The position numbers and the translations under genes are program-made. The notes under the pieces are model-generated. The model did not search any database. It saw only the letters and a list, made by a program, of their open reading frames with translations, and had not been told where the DNA came from. Below are positions 14,135 through 28,572 of a DNA stretch of 64,000 nucleotides, in pieces; the stretch's first letter is position 1; every line of letters starts with the position of its first letter. The stretch is from Vanilla planifolia. Taxonomy: Eukaryota; Streptophyta; Magnoliopsida; Asparagales; Orchidaceae. The stretch is from positions 144,501 through 208,500 of the forward strand of contig JAIUJO010000072.1 of the NCBI GenBank assembly GCA_023846275.1, written 5' to 3'.

Positions 14135-17100
14135 CGAAATTGGAATAAGATGAGTTGAAGAAATATTATATATATGTAAATGAAACATTAAAGAAGATTT
14201 AAAATTACATAGTAATTTGACCAAATCATAGAATTTTTTTTTAAAAAATGAGATAAATTATAAATAAAAGTTTCGTTCTAAGAAACTAAGGACATCAAAT
14301 GTAAATCCTTGATCAATAAATTAGATATAAATCATATGGCCTTGTGAAGTGCAGTTAGAGCAATGATAACCAAATTTTAAAAAATTTAAGTATAAATATT
14401 TAATTGGATATAACTCATTGACTCATGTTCAATGATGTTTGTGTCATCTAAATTGGTCCTTGCTTACAATTAATATAAATTACCAATAAAAATAACCAAA
14501 AGTAATAATAAACTTTTATTATAATATAAATTAAATATATGTTGAAGTTGTAAAGAAAAAGATTGAAGCAACCTAATATAATCAAATCAAAGTGATGTAA
14601 AATTCATAAGAGACATGAATAGTGTTTCGTAGTAGTATAGAATAATCAGAGAAAAAAGATCAAAGAAATGATATAAATTTTACAAGAAAGTTGTATTCTA
14701 GGACACTAATGAGATAGAATGTAATATGCATGATTATAAAATTAAGTACAAACTAGACTATCTTGTGAAGTAGGGAAAACCTTAAAAAATAAGCTCTTTA
14801 AAAGTATAAATATGAATATTTAATTTAATAAAGCACATCTAGATGGCTATAATGTAATTTTTCATCTTCATCAGATTACATTTTAAATTTCCTTTGAATT
14901 AAAAAAAAAAATTAATAATGAAGTTATTTTAATAATATGTATATATGTATATTACAACAAAAAATGAGATAATGTAAAGTAATGTAGTGTTGTTAAGTTA
15001 AAGTGAAGTATGGCTTATATAAGGGGAATATTAGTGCTTCTTGGTAATGTTGCTAATTAAGGCAAAATGTTTGAAAAGATATATATTGTTAAGGAAACTT
15101 GAATTGCAAGATACTAAATCAAATATGTGTGACATTCTGAACACATAAATCAATTAAGAAACAAATTGACATTTAAAACCTATCTAAACTTTAGAAAAAA
15201 TATTTAAAATTAAATTAACAAATATTTTATTGAAAGGCCTATTGATATGAGTGTAGTGATGTATCTCTTTGTTTGATCACCCTTAGTTTGGCATTACCAC
15301 GAATTTCCAAGGTAAATGTTAATATATAATGAAAAATAATAATTTTAATTCTAAGTAGAGACCTTATTCAATAACTTTTATATCATTTAGATTAGACCTT
15401 CAATTGAATTACGATGAATTATTAAATTAACTAAGCATAAATAAGAATACATTTTTATTATAATATCTTATAAATATGCATTAATGACGAAATGAAAAAA
15501 AATGAGAAAATCCAATATAAGTTAACACAAGGTATATAAAAGTCACACGAGACAAGATTTAGAGTTACATATTCACATAATTAAATAGTACAAAAAATTA
15601 AAAAAATGAGTGAAACCATAAATGGAAGTTTCATTCTAAGATACTACAGAGATATAGTGCAACATCTTTAACCATCAAATTAAAAATAAATTAAACTATC
15701 TTGTATGATATGCAGAAACCTTAAAAGAAAAATCATATAGAAATTTAAGAAACTAATATTTTGTTGATATAACTCATTTTATGGAGTCTAGTGACATATT
15801 TTGCATCTATAAGAAAATATTTTGAAGTTCTATAAATTTCAAAAATAAATAAGCATAAGTCACAAACTAAATTTAAAATTTGGTGGGTGTATTTATATAG
15901 TATAAACAAAATGAGACAACTTAAACTAATGTCGTACAACCATGGTAATGGGATATTAAGGTCGCATAATAGAATGTTTAGAATTTTAGAGTAATATTAC
16001 CAAATTATGCATGAAGAGTAAAAGAAAATAGATAAATTACACTGGAATGTTGAATTCTGGGAAACAAAAGCGATCATGTCAAACATTGTCGATCACCAAA
16101 TTAGTTATCGAGTGGGTCATCTTGTAAAGTATGTTTAAATTTGGGACAAATAAATATTTAAAATTATAAAAATAAATTTTAATAAAAAAGAGCTAATATA
16201 AACAAGTGCAATGACATTAGTTTTAGCTTGATAAGAACTAATTTAGAATTATTGTGAAATAAGAAATTAAATAGGGATAAATAATAATTAATTGTTACTA
16301 TAATAATAATTGAATATATATTAAAGCTAAATTTAGTTGAAAATAACAAAAAATGACATCAATTGTAAAGGAAATGTTTATTCCAAGGGGCTAAGGGGAT
16401 CAAACACAACATTCTTGATGATAAAATTATTTACAAATCAAAATACCTCATACAACAAGTCATAACGTTAAAAAAATAATGAAAAGATTATAAAAAATTT
16501 TTCAAGGAAATTGACCTCATTTAGAAGAGACCAACAATATTTATTTCGTCTCAATGAGTTCTCCTTTACAATTACTATTAAACACCAAGGATAATATTTA
16601 TTTAAAATAATAAATTACAATTTTAATATTAAGAAAATATGTAATAAAGCTAAAGTAATAAAACTTGATGTAAAGTAATATACGAAATAAAAAATTAATA
16701 TTTGAAGAAATTGGTATATTGTATAGAAAAGTTGTATTGTAAGATTCTAAGGAGATCAAATGTATTTTCCTAGATAGTGAAATTGGGTATGAATTGATGG
16801 AATAAAAAGCATAAAGAAATCTTATAAAAGAATTAAAAAAATAAAAAAAAATTATTAGATAGAGACCATATACTCCAATCAAACAATATTTATTTGCCTC
16901 TTTTGAACCTTAATTTCACTTTAAATGAATTATGAAATTAAATTAGCATAAATAATAGCACATTACTATTTTCATATTACACAAATATATATTAAGCTCC
17001 AACGACATAAATTTGTGCTATTTAATATAATAAAATGAAATTAAAGTAAAACTAGCTCGCGAGTAAAGGTTGAGTTAGATTGTAATATAACCAATTCAAA

Positions 17101-19984
17101 CAAATAAATTTAAAGAAATGCAATTAATTATATTGAAACATTTTACTCCAAATAGAAAAGGTGAATGGTTATAACATTTTAGACCATGAAATATGTTACG
17201 CTATGAAATTTCATGCAAAACATATAAATAGCTGAGAAAATTAAATGTTTAAAAATATTGAAAATAGATAATTTTTTTGATAGAGCTTATTAAGATTTAT
17301 CCAATGGCATTTATTAGGTCATGATGAGAGCTCATTTGGAGTTCTTACTAATTACAAAATTAAATGAACATAAATAATAATGAATTATTATTTTAATATT
17401 TATTTTTATAAATATTAAAAATTAGATTGGGTAAATTAAAACAATGTAGTACAACCAAACAAATGTAACCTAAAAGTTACGAGAAAGAAAATATCGAGTT
17501 ACATAGTAATAAATCCAAACGGTAGTGATGAATTAGAAAAATTCAGCTAAATTGTTTAAGAAATATTCATTTAAAGATGCTAAGAAAATATAGTGCAACA
17601 TGCATGATAGACAAATAAATCCAAATGCCTTATAAAGTATGTAAAAAGACTAGAAAAAAAAAATAATTTAAAATATAAACATGACTACTTAAGTTAATAA
17701 AGCCTCTTAAGTTTAAAATCTAGTGATCCTCGCTTAGAGTTTCTGTAAACTACAAAAATAAACAAGCTTAAACAAAAGATAATTATTGTTTCAATTTTAT
17801 GTAAATATAAATTAAAAACTGTGCGAGATAAATTGATTCAATATAATATAATGAAACCAAAGACATGTGAGATCACACATGAGAAGATTTAGAGTTATAT
17901 AACAATATAACCAAATAAAATTAAAAAATTCGATATAAGATAAATAGTATTGGAATGTTGTATTCCCAGTTACTAAGAAGATCAAGTTTATCATTCTTGA
18001 TCATGAGATATGGTACAAATCCTAATATCCCATGAAATGTTCAAAACCTTAATTTTATAAAAAATTAAAAAAATATATTTAATTGAATTGAGTTAATAAA
18101 AAACTAATGCATTTCCATCATCTTGATGAACATTGTCCATAATATTAAAACATACTAAAGTAAAGCAAAAAAAATTAAAATCAAACATTTCAACATTAAG
18201 AACATATATATATTGAAGCTAAAATATAATAAGTTGAAGAAATATAGTATAAACTGAATTAAAGACCTCAAAGAATACCTGACACAAGATTTAGAGTTCT
18301 TGATCAATAATAAAAAAAAGCATTTAATAAAATCAAATAAATTGTACAGGAAAACAGTGTCCCAAGTTACTAAGGAGTTTGACCACAAAGTCATCAATCG
18401 ACAAACCATAAACAAATCTAAATTTCTGATAAAATCTCATTAGACCATTAAAGAAATTTGAAATATAAAATCAAATATCTTTGTTTAGAGAGAGTTCATC
18501 TAAACAAGTCCAATTACATTTTTTTTAATCTAAATAAAATAATGTTGAGAGTTATTGTATTTTAAAAAAATAAATAAGTACTAATAATAGGAAATTATTA
18601 TTTTAAAATTAAGCAAATATATATTAAAGCCGAAGTAACATAAATTAAAGTAAACTAATATACCAAATCAAAGACATGTAAAGCTCAAATAAAAGAAAAA
18701 TACAATTTCATAGTTCTATTATTGAATATAAGAAAAATATTTAAGAAATGAGGTAAATTGTAACTGAAATTTACACTACAAGAGGTAAGAAGATTTAATA
18801 TAACAAGTTTGATTTTTAAATTCGTTACAAATCGAAAGACATTGTAAATCATGACAGAACACTATAAAATAAATATATTAAAAAATATAAAAAATGTGTA
18901 TTTAAATTGTTAGAAGTGATTTACATGAGTCTAACGAATTTTTTTCCTCATCATTGCACATTATTTTGAATTATAATGAATTGTCAAATATGAAATAACA
19001 ATTTTTAAAAAAAAATATTATTTTAATATTTCAAAATATGTATTAAAGTTGGAATGGCATTAACTAAAGAAATGTAATAAAACGAAATCAAATTGATATA
19101 ATGGTCACATGAGAAGAAATTTAGAGTTATCAAGTAATATAATCATATCGAAACAAAAGTTTTTGAGAAAGTAGATAAAATGAGTACGAAATTTTTATTA
19201 CAAGATATTAATAACGTCTGATATTGCAACTTTGATGAAATGTTAGGTGCGAGTCTAAATGTCTTATAAGGGATGGGAAATCCATAGGAAAAAATTGTAT
19301 TCTAAAATAAGAGATGAATACTTAATTTGGTAAAGGTCAATAAGATGAGCTCAATATTTTTTTTATCGAGATGAGACCTTATTAAGAAGTACTACAAGTT
19401 ATGAGAGCATATAAGCTTAAATAATAACAAACTATTATTTTAGTGTTAAGTAAAAATAAATTAAAGAAAAAAAGATAAATTGAAGCAACTTAATATAATC
19501 AACTAAAAAATAATATAAAAGTCATAAAAGAAGAGAATCAAGGTTTAGTGGAAATATAATATAATCAAAGAAAAATGCTTAAGAAATTGTGGTAAATTTT
19601 ATAAGAAATTTTCATTACAACGTGCTAAGAACATTGAGTATAGCATCCACTATCTTCAAAATGGGCTGAATAATAGTGTTTCAAAAATAATTTAAAAAGC
19701 ATAAAAAATAAAATATTTTTTAAATTTTAAAAAATCAATATTTAACTAAATAGATTACATTGAAACTATTTAAATCACATTTGTTTCATCTAGATCTGAT
19801 CTCATTCGGAATTATTATGAATTCTTAAATTAAACTAGCTTAAATAATAACAAAATTTTATTTTGCTATATGAAAATACATGATAAAGATGAAATGAAAT
19901 AAATTTAAGAAATGTAAAATAACAAAAAACTCATGTAAAGTACACATAAAAGAAGAAGAAGAGTTTCTTAATGATATAGCCTAA

Positions 19985-20110
19985 AAAGAAGTATTACCAC
20001 TTAAGAATCATGTATATATTAAAGCTAAAATGAGATAAATTAAAGAAATATAATATAACTAAATCAAAACAATATGATAGATACATGAGAAAATATGTAG
20101 AGTATCATTG
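19985..20110 (-). repeat. Partial monomer re-duplication
   Basis: An R monomer has already passed the GATGAAATGAAATAAATTTA step (about 19888) and the GAGTTTCTTAATGATATAG step (about 19960-19980). After about 20000 it returns to an earlier point: TGTATATATTAAAGCTAAAA and GAGATAAATTAAAGAAATA, followed again by ACATGAGA and the trailing blocks. This is best explained by unequal exchange or slippage within the array. Confidence 0.6.
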
Positions 20111-21529
20111 TAATATAACAAAATCAAAGAAAAAACTTTTTCCAAATAACATTAATTTAACAGAACAATTGCACTCTAAGGTATGAAGGGGATCAAGTAT
20201 GGATTCCTCATTCATGAAATGATGTACAAACGATAATATCACATATTGAATCCAACAAATCACGAAAATATAATATTTCAAAAATATAAAAATGAACCTT
20301 TAATTGGATAGAGAATGATGTGATGAGTCCAATGACATTTTTTTTTATCTCTCATCAAACATTGTTTGGAAAACTCTTACTTTAGGAAAGTAAATAAAAA
20401 CTAAATATAATATATTTTTATTTTAATGCTAAACAAATAAAAATATAAAATAAGATATATTGAAGTAGTGTTATGTAACAAGATCAAAATAATGTAAACC
20501 TCACATAAGAAGAGGACAAGGTTTCATTGTAATTTATCCAAATCAAAGAAAAACTTCAATGAAATGAGATAAATTTTTATGAAAATTTTAAATTCAAGGA
20601 ACTAACATTGATCATAAATCCTTGTTGATGAATAAAGTATGAATAAAATATCTTGTAAGAAATACAAAAATCCTAAACATGTTTTACATCTTTAATGTGT
20701 CTCATGTAGCATTTATCAAAATTTCCAAAGTAAAAAAAATAAAGAATAACAAATAAATTTTTTATTATTATTTTATAAATTTAACTTAAAATAAAGCTAA
20801 TTTTAAACAATGTTATATATATCAAAATCGAGGTAATTTAGAGATCACACTAGAGCTACATTGTAATATAATGTTAATAAGCAAACTTTTTGAAGAAAAA
20901 AGATAAATTGTATAAGAAAATTGTTATGAGATACTATGTAAAAAGATTGTAAAGTTCTTGATCTTCAATTAAGGTAGAGTTGAAGTAACTTTTAAACCAT
21001 GCCAAAACTAAAAGAAATCAAACATCCCAAAAAAAAATGAATATCTCCTCTTAACAAAACATCATTAAGAATAACTATGAATTACAAAAAAATAAAAAAT
21101 AAATTATAATATATTTTTATTTTAATATTATACAAATATAGATATTAATGTTAATATAAGACAAATGTATTCAATTTTTTATGACTAAATCAAAGTGATG
21201 CAAAGGTCACAATGGAGGATATTTAGAGTCATACCATTATGTAACTAAATGAAAGTAAAATATTTAATGAAATGAGAAACATGTTATCAAATTGCCTCAC
21301 AAAATGTGAAAACATCATGTCAAATAAAATATTAACAAATTAAAAAAAATGAATTTTTAAAAGAATAAAACTCATATAGATGAAGCTAATGACAATTTCT
21401 CATCTCCATCAAATCTTGTTTAGAATTACTAAAATTACAAAGTTAAATAAACATAAATAATAAAAAATAATCATATTAATATTAAGTAAATGTAAACTAG
21501 AGCTAAAACAAGATAAATTAAAGCATTAT

Positions 21530-21599
21530 AACCAGGCTAAGTTAGAGCAAAATTAAACAAATATAACCTGGCTATGTTAGAGCAAAATTAAACCTATGT
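21530..21599. repeat. Local tandem duplication, two 35-base copies
   Basis: AACCAGGCTAAGTTAGAGCA and following bases (21530-21564) are repeated as AACCTGGCTATGTTAGAGCA and following bases (21565-21599), with only a few differences. The duplicated GGCTA(A/T)GTTAGAG motif is not typical of other monomers. The close match shows this duplication is much younger than the monomers around it. Confidence 0.85.
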
Positions 21600-21781
21600 A
21601 ACATTACAAAATGAAGGCTATTTAAAGATCACACAAAAGAAGATATATTATAATTAGCAATAGAACCAAATCAAAAGAAACACTTTTAATATTTGAGAAA
21701 ATGTTTTGAAGAAAGTCACATTCCAACACACTTAGGTGATAGAGCTCTTAAACCAATTAACTAAAAAATATAAAGGGTGTC

Positions 21782-21885
21782 GAAGCCCATGAAATAAGTA
21801 ACTAAAATTTCATTATAAAATGTGTCAAAAATTTCTTATAAAGTTTGTCAAAGCTCATGAAACAAATAACTAGAAAAAATATAAA
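21782..21885. repeat. Local duplication, 68-base spacing
   Basis: GAAGCCCATGAAATAAGTAA at 21782 recurs as AAAGCTCATGAAACAAATAA at 21850, 68 bases later. Between them TTTCATTATAAAATGTGTC is echoed by TTTCTTATAAAGTTTGTC. The repeated part is the R-strand ATAAAGCATG/AAAACCCTAGAAAAT segment of the monomer. Confidence 0.7.
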
Positions 21886-23276
21886 GAAATAACATTTAAG
21901 TGATAGAGCTCACCAAAAAAAATTTTAGAGATATTAACCCAATCTTCATCAAACAAAGTTTGGAACTATTAGGAATTATCAAAGAAATTATGCATTAATA
22001 ACAAAAAATTATCTTTTAATACTAGTAAAGAAATATCGTAGGTCAAATGATGTATTTTGAAGGATTATAATATAAAAAAATCAAAGCAATTTAAAGTTCA
22101 CATTAAATGAGAATTATAGTTTCATGGTAATCTAAAACAAACTAAGCAAAATATTTGATTAAATTGGATAATTTTTTCAAAAAACTTTAATTCAAAGATA
22201 CTATGGAGATCAGTTGTACTCTACTTAATCTTAAAATTAAATATGAATCAAAATGTTTCAAAATGTAAAAAGAAATAATTTGAAAAGAGCAAAATGTATA
22301 TTTAAGAGGAGTCAAACAACTTTATTTTTGTGTAGATCGAACCACATCAGGGCTTATTGTGAATTACAAATGTTAATAATGATAAATATAAAAAATTATT
22401 GTTTAAAGATAATTATAATAGAATTAAGATTAATTAAAGAAAAGTAATATAATACAATCAAAGATAAGTGAAGGTCAAATGATAAAATATCTAGAGTTTC
22501 TAAGCAAGCCATTTGAAGAAATATGTCCATTTTTAGGGAAACATATCATTGCAAGGTACTGTAAACATTGAGTAAAATATTCTCAATCGTCAAATATTAT
22601 ATGAATAAAAATTTCTCATAAAGTGTACAACAATCATAAAAAATAAAATATTTTTATGTATAAAGAAAAATATTTAATTTGATAAAGTTCATCAACATAA
22701 TTGCAATGTCATATATTTCATCTCAATCAGGTCTAATTTTTAATTTCATTCAATTTCCAAAGCAAATAAAACAAATAGTAGAAAAATTCTTAATTTAATA
22801 ATAAAATAAAATAAGATAAATAAAAAAATGAGATAAATTAAAGAAATGTAAGATAACTAAATCAATGAGAGGAGACTTAGAATTTCCACTTAATATAACA
22901 AAATTAAACTAAAGAACCTTGTGGATATAGTTAAACTACATGAGAAACTTATATTCCAAGATAATAAGAAGATCGTGTGCAACATAATCTATTGTAAAAT
23001 TTGATATGAATTAAATATTTTTAAAAACATGCAAAAATGTTAAAAAATAAATTATTAAAAAATATTAAAAAAATTATTTGGAAAGAGATGGTTGAGATAA
23101 TTACATTGAAAGTTTTCTCATGAATAGATTTTTTTAAATTATTATAAATTATTAAAAATAATAATAATAAACTATAGTTTATATGATGAGAAAATAGATG
23201 CCAATTCAATGAAAAAACAAATTTGAAAAATTAGATAACTTTTTTTGAGATAGTTGCTTTCCAAAAGAAATTATAC

Positions 23277-25674
23277 ATTTTACCAAAATTGTTTGCTTTC
23301 ATTTGGTCATACTTCATTGCTTTACTTTTTTGACATTTTAACTTTAATATTTATTTATTTCAAAAGCCCAATTCTCCTCATGGGTGGCCTTTACATTACT
23401 TTAGTTTAGTTATATTACATTACATCAATTATTACATTTATACTTTAATAAATTATTAATTAATTTAAAAATAAAAATTTATTTTTATTTATGCTTTTCT
23501 AGTTTTGCATTTTGTTGTAATTCTTCGCTGATAAGATACTTACATAAGGAATGTCATCAAACTCATTTTAGTTGGCTCTATCAATTTATGCATTATTTTT
23601 TTAATATATTTTAATTTTTTTACTATTTTGGTATGTTTTAAGAGTATTTTGATTCATAGTTTATTTGACGATCTTGGATTTTACATTAGTTTTGGTTACT
23701 ATATTGGAATGCAACTTTACCACAACTTTTATCTCTTTTCTTCAACTTTTTTTTATTTGGTTATATTCTAATGAAAATCATATTCAATTTTATGTGGAAA
23801 TTACATCACATTGAATATATTATATTCCATTTCTTTAATTAATCTTGCTTCAACTTACTATCAATCATCTTAACATTAAATTAATAGTTTATGTTAATTT
23901 TTTATATAAGTTAATAATTGATAATAATTGAAACAAGTTTTGATTGACGCAAAAAATGTCTTCGAACTCACCTCAATAAGCTCTATGTAATAAAATATTA
24001 ATTTTTTTATTTTTAAATATTTTTTCCACATGTTTTGCATGACTTATAAGAAATTTAGTTTCTTACATGATGTGGTAATGGACGACCTTTTACCTTCACA
24101 TAAAATAGATTCCTATTTCTTTAATTTTGTGACAAACAATGTAAATGGAAATCTCTTCCCTTTTATCCTTTACATCCATTTCATTTGGTTGTATAAAATT
24201 GCTTCAGTTTATCTTTTTTTTGTATTTTATAAATATTTACTAAATATTAAAAACATAATTTTTTAATTTATTCTAAGTTTCTTTGGTAATTCACAATAAT
24301 CACAATGAAACCCTATTAACATGTAAAACATATTGGTAAACAATTCTTCATGTGCTCTATTCATTTCAATATCTTTTTTTCATATTTTTTTATTTCACTT
24401 CACTAGTGTTTTGACGCACTCTATGAAAACTTTTAATTTAAACTTAATTTAATGATCAAGGATAACACACTCAATCTCAATATAACTCAATGTAACTTTC
24501 CAATAAAATTTATCATTTTTTGTTAAAATGTTTTGAGTTGATTTAGTTGTGCCACTTTGAAATGTTAATTCTACTTTCATGAGAAATTTTCCTCACATTT
24601 ATTTTGTCATATAACAATATCTTAATTTATCTTGCTTTAGTTTTAATATTAAATTACTTAATATTAAAAAAATTTAATAGTATTTATTGGAATTTTGTTT
24701 GGTAATTCATACTAATTCCAAATAAGGTCTGATTAAGATGAAATAAACATCATTTGACTCATCTCAATCAACAGTATCTAATAAAAAATTTAGTTTAATA
24801 ATTTTTGAATCTTTTATTTTTGAGGGTTTTGATGCACTTAGGAAGAAATTTTTATTCTTTCTTGATTTAACTATCAAGGAAAATTTATATCTCCTTAGTA
24901 TTTTTGAATGTAACATTCCGATAAAATTTATCACTTTTGATCAAACTATTCCTTAATTAGTTTATAAAGATATGAAACTCTAATTCTCCTTTTGTGGCTA
25001 TTCCTTTACAATGATTTTGTGTAATATATTTCTATAGTTTATTTCATTTCAACTTTCACACAAATCAACTTAATTTTTAAAAATAATTTTTTATTATTAA
25101 AGCTTATTTACTTCCGGAAGTGTCATGAAATCGAAACGAAGTCCCATCGAATGGAAACAAATTTTGACAAAGTTTATCATATTTTTATTCCTAACAGATG
25201 ATGATTAGGTACGTTACATACAATATCCTAAGAATCTTTGTATGCAACATTTCTATAAAATTGTCTCATTTCTTCAAATTTATTTCTTTCTTTTGATAAA
25301 TCGCTATGTGACATTAAATATTGTCTCATTTGATCATTACAAAGCTAGTATTTTATTACATTTTATTTGTGCAATTTGTATTATTTTCTTATGAAATCCT
25401 ATTCGTATGACCTTTCTAATGCTTTAATTTGGTCATATTATATTTCATAAATTTTCCTCTTTTTAACTTTAATATATAATTATTTAAAACTAAAAGTTTA
25501 TTTTAATATTATTTATTCTTATTTAATTTTTTTATCCATTATAATTCTCAACATGTTATGATCCTAATAAAACAAATGTCACTAAACTCATCATGTGAAA
25601 CTTTATCAAATCTAAAAAACTTTTGTTTATTTTTAATATTTTTTGTTTTATTTCAATGATCTTTTAGTGATGGT
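23277..25674 (+). repeat. Satellite array, direct orientation (block D2)
   Basis: About six monomers read on the + strand again. At the left edge an R monomer runs through GAAAAATTAGATAACTTTTT and GTTGCTTTCCAAAAGAA and is followed at about 23277 by D sequence (GTTTGCTTTCATTTGGTCAT). At the right edge D sequence (TATTTTTAATATTTTTTGTT) meets R sequence (TTAATTTAATCGAGCTCATC) around 25675. The single frame at 24030-24266 is a satellite shadow. No gene is seen. Confidence 0.85.
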
Positions 25675-27490
<1,816 letters not shown>

Positions 27491-28572
27491 TTTATAACTA
27501 TAATATAGTTTCTCTATTTGTATGATTCACTTCGATTTGGACATATTACAATGGAACTCTAATTCTTCTAGGATTTGGATAAATTGTAATCCTTTTCCTT
27601 AATTTATCTTTTTTCCATCTATTCTATGTCAATTTTTTTATTTTTTAAAACTTTTTTAGGATTTTTGCAAATGACATTATTATACTCATTCGCCTAAGTA
27701 TCTTATAATGTAATATTTCTATATAGTTTATCTTATTAACTTAATTTGTTTTACTTTTATTTTGTTATTTTACTAAAAAATTCTAAATCTCCTCTTGTGT
27801 GACTATTACATTGATTTTATTTCGTTATACTGTGTCACCTTAATTTATCTCTTTTTAGCTTAAATATATAGTCTTTCAGTATTAAGATAATAACTAATTG
27901 TTATATATGCTTTTTCATGTCATTGCACTGCAACGTTTATTGTTGGACTCATCCTAATGAAATCTATAAAATAAATATTAATTTTTATATTTTAAAATAT
28001 TTTTTTCTTAGTTTTTCAAACACAATTTCATGATCGAGAAGGCCACACTTTATCTTTTTTATATCTTGGAATGCTACAGTCTTGTACCTTTTATCACATA
28101 TTTTTATATTTTTTACTACTTTATTTTCGATGTATTGCTATCAAACTCCAATTCTCCAATTATGTGACTTTTACATAACCTTGATTTGTTTACAACAAAC
28201 TTTTTTTAGCTTGATTGTTTTATATTAAAGTGATATTTTGCTTTTAATTACTTTTATAATTTGTAGCAATTATGATCAACATATGATAGAGCCAAAACAG
28301 ACACCATTCAAATTTTTTCGATGATCATTAATTAATTAAAATTTATTTTCTTATAAATTATTTTTTGTAGAGTTTAGACATACTTTATAAGACATCTTGT
28401 TTCGTACATAATTTTACAATTTATTTTTTTACACTAAATCTTTTTAGTATCATACGATACTACTTTCTCATGGATTCAATATATTTGTCCAAATGTTTTG
28501 TTTTATTTCATTATATTACTTTGAAAATCTAATACTCCTCTCGTCCAACCCTTATAATGCTTTGTTTTGGTT
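27491..28572 (+). repeat. Satellite array, direct orientation (block D3)
   Basis: About two and a half D monomers. It begins with GTATGATTCACTTCGATTTG and GGAACTCTAATTCTTCTAG, and ends at TTGTTTTGGTTAG near 28572, where R sequence (CATAAACTCAGGAACAAATT) takes over. The left and right edges fall at different monomer positions from their R partners, so these two junctions are not simple fold-backs. Confidence 0.8.

Larger units (their letters stand above)
9694..23276 (-). repeat. Satellite array, reverse orientation (block R1)
   Basis: The monomer now reads on the - strand: the + strand shows ATTTAATTGGATAGAGCTC, then the dyad, then TAAATAAGCATAAATAATAA, AAGCTGAAATGAGATAAATT, two CAAAGTGATGTAA/CCAAATCAAAG blocks, and GTTGCATTCCAAGATACTAA. 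Landmarks near 10147, 10553, 11325, 11737, 12425, 12825, 13160, 13581, 13996, 14408 and 14830 give mostly 400-430 base spacing. The + strand is A-rich, and chance frames fall on the - strand (12271-12453, 13719-13946, 15745-15939, 16598-16882, 17812-17994, 18155-18415, 23021-23209); one on the + strand, 22253-22447, is also a shadow. Several units carry partial duplications, listed separately. No gene is supported. Confidence 0.9.

Noticed and set aside
16598-16882. 94-residue hydrophobic frame on the - strand, at first sight a membrane protein
   Set aside because: Corresponds to most of a monomer; similar peptides appear wherever the same monomer phase stays open.
22253-22447. 64-residue basic frame on the + strand inside an R array
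   Set aside because: The A-rich strand of the satellite gives Lys/Asn/Ile-rich chance frames; no motif and no flanking signals.
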